Part shown: positions 61,104 to 64,000 of the stretch, one piece after another
How positions within the stretch are numbered: the stretch's first letter is position 1
How the letters are laid out: each line of letters opens with the position of its first letter
DNA from: JAGXTF01 sp044224315
Lineage (GTDB): Bacteria; Bacteroidota; Bacteroidia; NS11-12g; UBA955
Length of the DNA stretch: 64,000 nt
Direction of reading: 5' to 3'
NCBI GenBank assembly: GCA_044224315.1
Contig: JBGAKR010000003.1
Span: 62,001-126,000, forward strand
Position numbers and translations under genes: made by a program
The notes under the pieces: generated by a model
Database searches by the model: none
Told to the model about the DNA's origin: nothing
The model's input: only the letters and a program-made list of their open reading frames with translations

Positions 61104-61514
61104 ATGATAAAAATTGGTGACGTTTACAAACACAAATTCTCCTATACCCAGGAGGAGGTAGACACCTATGCTCGCGTGAGTGGCGATACAAACCCCTTGC
61201 ACGTGGATGCAGATTATGCAGCGTCATCCATTTTTGGCAAAAGAATTATGCATGGTTACCTCGGTGCCAGTGTGTTTACCAAAATATTTGGTACCCAACT
61301 GTACTGGGATGGCAATGTGTATATGAAGCAAAACCTTACTTTCCTGCGTCCTATGTACGCCGGTCAGGAATACGAAGCGGTGATTACCGTGAAAGAAATT
61401 ATTGCCGAAAAAAATCGCATCCTGTTTTCAACCGAAATTTTTGAAGCGGGTACCGAAAATATTTGCACCACTGGTGAGGCGCTGATTCTGAATAAGAAAC
61501 AGTTCGTCTGGTAA
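61104..61514 (+). CDS. phaJ: (R)-specific enoyl-CoA hydratase, MaoC type (PhaJ)
   Basis: 136 residues, single hot-dog domain. Converts trans-2-enoyl-CoA to (R)-3-hydroxyacyl-CoA, the PHA synthase substrate, drawing on beta-oxidation. Catalytic motif SGDTNPLHVDADYA with Asp and His, then IMHGYLGASVFTK. ATG at 61104 is chosen since the promoter at 61047-61076 covers an upstream TTG. Divergent from phaE with shared operators between them. Other MaoC hydratases look alike; the location supports phaJ. Confidence 0.88.
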   Translation: MIKIGDVYKHKFSYTQEEVDTYARVSGDTNPLHVDADYAASSIFGKRIMHGYLGASVFTKIFGTQLYWDGNVYMKQNLTFLRPMYAGQEYEAVITVKEIIAEKNRILFSTEIFEAGTENICTTGEALILNKKQFVW

Positions 61515-61539
61515 TATTTGTTTGTTTTTAGTGTAAAAG

Positions 61540-61568
61540 CCCTGCCAAGAGATTGGTGGGGTTTTTTT
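61540..61568 (+). terminator. Terminator of phaJ
   Basis: CCCTGCCAA (61540-61548) pairs, with two wobbles, with TTGGTGGGG (61553-61561), followed by seven T. Confidence 0.8.
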
Positions 61569-61611
61569 ATGTCAATTCTTGCCTGCATCGCTTTTATATT
61601 CTTATAGGCTG

Positions 61612-61619
61612 TATTTTTG
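61612..61619 (+). promoter_or_regulatory. -7 box TATTTTTG of pepD
   Basis: Exact TAnnTTTG, 15 nt before the ATG at 61635. Confidence 0.5.
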
Positions 61620-61634
61620 AAACCACTAAATACT

Positions 61635-63083
61635 ATGAACGAAGCCATTCGCCAGTTACAACCCGCCGCCTTGTGGAATCACTTTGCCGATTTGAACGCC
61701 ATTCCCCGTGCCTCAAAAAAAGAAGAACGTGTAATAGCCTTTGCTAAAAATTTTGGTGAAAGCCTTGGACTTTCTACCCAGGTAGATCAAACCGGAAATG
61801 TAATTATTAAAAAACCGGCCACTCCAGGCATGGAACACAAAGCCACTGTGATTTTACAAAGTCACCTGGATATGGTACACCAGAAAAACGGCGATACCCA
61901 GTTCAATTTCGATACCCAAGGCATAGAAATGCGCGTAGACGGAGATTGGGTAAGAGCCAATGGAACCACCCTGGGTGCTGATAATGGGATAGGAGTTAGC
62001 ACCATTATGGCCATTCTGGCTTCAAAAGATATTCCACATCCTGCCATTGAAGCCCTCTTTACCATTGACGAAGAAACTGGAATGACCGGAGCCTTGGGGC
62101 TCAAAGGTGGTTTACTCGATGGTCGCATACTTTTAAACCTCGATACCGAAGATGATACCGAACTCACTATCGGCTGCGCAGGTGGAGTAGATGTTACAGC
62201 TACCGGCAAATACAATACACATGCAGCCGACGGGCAGGGTTATAAAATTACCGTAAAAGGCCTCACCGGTGGACATAGCGGTATGGATATACATAAGGGC
62301 AGGGGTAATGCCAATAAACTTATGAATCGTTTGCTAACCGCTGCTGCAGCGCGTTTTGACGCTGCCGTTGTGAGTATCGATGGTGGTAGTTTGCGCAATG
62401 CTATCCCGCGCGAATCAGTGGCTGAAATTGTAATACCAGAGCACCATGAAGCAGAGTTTTTGCTATGGATGAATGAAATGCTGGGAATATATAAAGCTGA
62501 ATACAGTACAACTGACCCCGACCTTACACTCACCTGCGAAGGCATAGAAACCAGTAAACAAGCCATGAATACCAATGTGCAACGCACTTTACTAGCCTCC
62601 CTTTATGCTTGTCCAAATGGCATTTATCGCATGAGTCCGGATATTGAAGGACTTGTGCAAACCTCTAACAACCTGGCCAGGGTGCTTGTAAAAGACGGGC
62701 AATACACCCTTATGTGTTTAACCCGCAGTGCGGTAGATACCGAAAAAATGGACCTGGCTGAGGCCATACGCCAAACTTTTGAACTCACAGGTGCCAGGGT
62801 TGAGTTTGCGGGTTCTTATCCTGGTTGGACTCCGGCCCCGCATAGTGGAATTGTAACTTTGATGACCCGCTTGTTTAAAGAGAAATACAATGCCGAACCC
62901 AATGTAAATGCCTGCCATGCAGGCCTGGAATGTGGAATTTTGGGCACCAATTACCCCGGTATGGAAATGATTTCTTTTGGCCCCAATATCCGTGGTGCGC
63001 ATAGCCCGGACGAATGTGTTCAGATTTCCTCCGTTCAAAAATTCTGGGATTTTACATTGGATGTATTAAAGGCAATACCTTAA
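61635..63083 (+). CDS. pepD: Aminoacyl-histidine dipeptidase (M20/PepD)
   Basis: 482 residues, usual length for PepD. Zn-dependent cytosolic dipeptidase of the M20 family. Metal and catalytic residues: SHLDMVHQ (His, Asp), TLGADNGIGV (Asp), FTIDEETGMTGA (Glu-Glu), LNLDTEDD (Asp) and the C-terminal CHAGLECGIL. The lid domain includes VKGLTGGHSGMDIHKGRGNA. Chosen start ATG 61635 follows an exact -7 box. Confidence 0.93.
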   Translation: MNEAIRQLQPAALWNHFADLNAIPRASKKEERVIAFAKNFGESLGLSTQVDQTGNVIIKKPATPGMEHKATVILQSHLDMVHQKNGDTQFNFDTQGIEMRVDGDWVRANGTTLGADNGIGVSTIMAILASKDIPHPAIEALFTIDEETGMTGALGLKGGLLDGRILLNLDTEDDTELTIGCAGGVDVTATGKYNTHAADGQGYKITVKGLTGGHSGMDIHKGRGNANKLMNRLLTAAAARFDAAVVSIDGGSLRNAIPRESVAEIVIPEHHEAEFLLWMNEMLGIYKAEYSTTDPDLTLTCEGIETSKQAMNTNVQRTLLASLYACPNGIYRMSPDIEGLVQTSNNLARVLVKDGQYTLMCLTRSAVDTEKMDLAEAIRQTFELTGARVEFAGSYPGWTPAPHSGIVTLMTRLFKEKYNAEPNVNACHAGLECGILGTNYPGMEMISFGPNIRGAHSPDECVQISSVQKFWDFTLDVLKAIP

Positions 63084-63142
63084 AATACAGTCTTTTAAGT
63101 TTCATAAATTTGCCTAAACCCTTAGGTTTTGAAAATCCGTTC

Positions 63143-63173
63143 TTGCAGTTTTAAATTGCACAGTATATTTTTG
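63143..63173 (+). promoter_or_regulatory. Promoter: TTG-N20-TATTTTTG
   Basis: TTG at 63143-63145, exact -7 box at 63166-63173, 8 nt before the ATG at 63182. Confidence 0.6.
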
Positions 63174-63181
63174 AACAAAAT

Positions 63182-63736
63182 ATGAAGTCCAAAATACTGA
63201 TTCTTTCAACCACACTTTGCGCCGGATTAATAGCTATGAACAGCGGCTGCGCCAAGCTTAAAAGTAAACTGTTCCAAGCTTTTACTACCGGCTCTACCAG
63301 CGTAGATTTTACCATTCCGGTAATTTCCGACACCACCACCAAAACAGATTGGGGCACAGTAACCCAAAATGTTAACCTGGATTCCATTATTAAAAAGGAA
63401 ACTTCCAATGCCTTTAGCCTGAAGGATGTTAAATCGATTAAAATCAGCGAATTGAAAATGACCCTGAGCAATGCTGATGGGGGTAACAATTTCGCAAATT
63501 TTCAGCAAGGTTGGGCCAATTTTAATACCGATACCAAACCAACTCCAATAACCATCAATACAGGTTTAAACCCCGATGTTTATTCTGAGACTTGGATTTT
63601 GCCAACTGTTGCCGATGTGAATTTGAAGGATTATGTAAGTGCTACTAAGTTTAACTACATTATTTCTGCCAAAGCTCGCCGCGCTACCACCAAAGTACTG
63701 AATGCCAAACTGGCCATTAAATTCAGGGTTGAGTAA
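63182..63736 (+). CDS. Lipoprotein of unknown function
   Basis: 184 residues; signal peptide ending in a lipobox-like NSGC near residue 23. The mature chain is Thr/Asn/Asp-rich, beta in character (TIPVISDTTTKTDWGTVTQN, ITINTGLNPDVYSETWILPT), with no recognised domain. Single gene with promoter (63143) and strong terminator (63752). Confidence 0.7.
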   Translation: MKSKILILSTTLCAGLIAMNSGCAKLKSKLFQAFTTGSTSVDFTIPVISDTTTKTDWGTVTQNVNLDSIIKKETSNAFSLKDVKSIKISELKMTLSNADGGNNFANFQQGWANFNTDTKPTPITINTGLNPDVYSETWILPTVADVNLKDYVSATKFNYIISAKARRATTKVLNAKLAIKFRVE

Positions 63737-63751
63737 GCCTCGAATGAATAC

Positions 63752-63784
63752 AAAAAAAGCCATCTCACAAGGATGGCTTTTTTT
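63752..63784 (+). terminator. Rho-independent terminator
   Basis: AAAAAAAGCCATC (63752-63764) pairs with GATGGCTTTTTTT (63772-63784). The remaining 63785-64000 has no gene or repeat I can support. Confidence 0.88.
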
Positions 63785-64000
63785 ATTTTAATATTTTATT
63801 GGATACAATTAAATATGATTGAGCACCTTTGGGCAATGAGAAGGAGCCTTAGAGGTAATCTGCGGGCAACTCAAATGCAACTCAGCCTTCTTTTGACATT
63901 GTATGGAAGGGTGTTTGGTGTGAGAATGAACTAAAGTGAAATGCTTACAGGTAGGGGTTATTTGTCTGATATCATAATTTTATTAAAGCAGAAAACCTTT

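Noticed and set aside
63815..63934. 39-codon frame near the right edge
   Set aside because: Short, no conserved features, no promoter or coupling; not distinguishable from chance.

Overview
The window is a stretch of a Bacteroidota chromosome, probably from the Chitinophagales/Sphingobacteriales side of the phylum. The family level is inference. Five encoded proteins end in type IX secretion (T9SS) type-A sorting domains with YPNP/FPNP motifs. Many genes are preceded by the Bacteroidota promoter form TTG-N19/20-TAnnTTTG, Shine-Dalgarno sequences are nearly absent, and GTG/TTG starts are common. The class III PHA synthase pair, the HTTM-like membrane protein and the many short lipoproteins fit this. 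I saw no rRNA or tRNA gene, insertion sequence, prophage or CRISPR array.

Layout. 1-6.9 kb: truncated RNase R, a TMEM175-like channel, a small c-type cytochrome, an MFS transporter, a lipoprotein, NADP-type isocitrate dehydrogenase followed by two small overlapping genes, and free-methionine sulfoxide reductase. 7-16.8 kb: SNF2 helicase, uracil-DNA glycosylase, FtsE-like ATPase, a polytopic membrane protein plus lipoprotein, CCA-adding enzyme, a TPR protein and a small conserved protein. 17-22 kb: a CX3CH cytochrome-like lipoprotein, then a GlxA-type regulator divergent from a six-gene run of SRPBCC, VOC/PhnB, DUF4287, YdeI/DUF1905 and small proteins, interspersed with heptamer repeats. 22-31.6 kb: a T9SS choice-of-anchor protein, two adjacent divergent genes each broken by one in-frame TAA (AraC regulator and outer-membrane barrel), GNAT, S41 protease, a T9SS propeller-like protein, a repeat-rich 470-bp gap and an exported pirin behind a palindromic operator. 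31.6-41.8 kb: an ECF sigma operon (sigma, trans-envelope barrel protein, T9SS protein), two T9SS beta-helix proteins, an Fe-S protein and an HTTM-like membrane protein. 42-43.6 kb: four tandem ssb paralogues. 43.6-48.5 kb: a tightly coupled five-gene operon of adenylation enzyme, carrier protein, formyltransferase, AAC(3)-type acyltransferase and DUF4910 aminopeptidase-like protein. 48.6-54.6 kb: one 2014-residue repeat fibre with a C-terminal S74 chaperone domain. 55-64 kb: ribosomal protein S1 with a helix-hairpin-helix tail, a polyhydroxyalkanoate locus (phaC, phaE, divergent phaJ, nearby hydrolase), a PepD dipeptidase and a lipoprotein.

The most promising unexplained systems are the carrier-protein/formyl/acyl-transfer operon, the four-ssb array, the ECF-sigma/trans-envelope barrel operon and the PHA locus with twin 19-bp operators one integral number of helical turns apart. 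Functions come from motif recognition by eye; no database search was possible.
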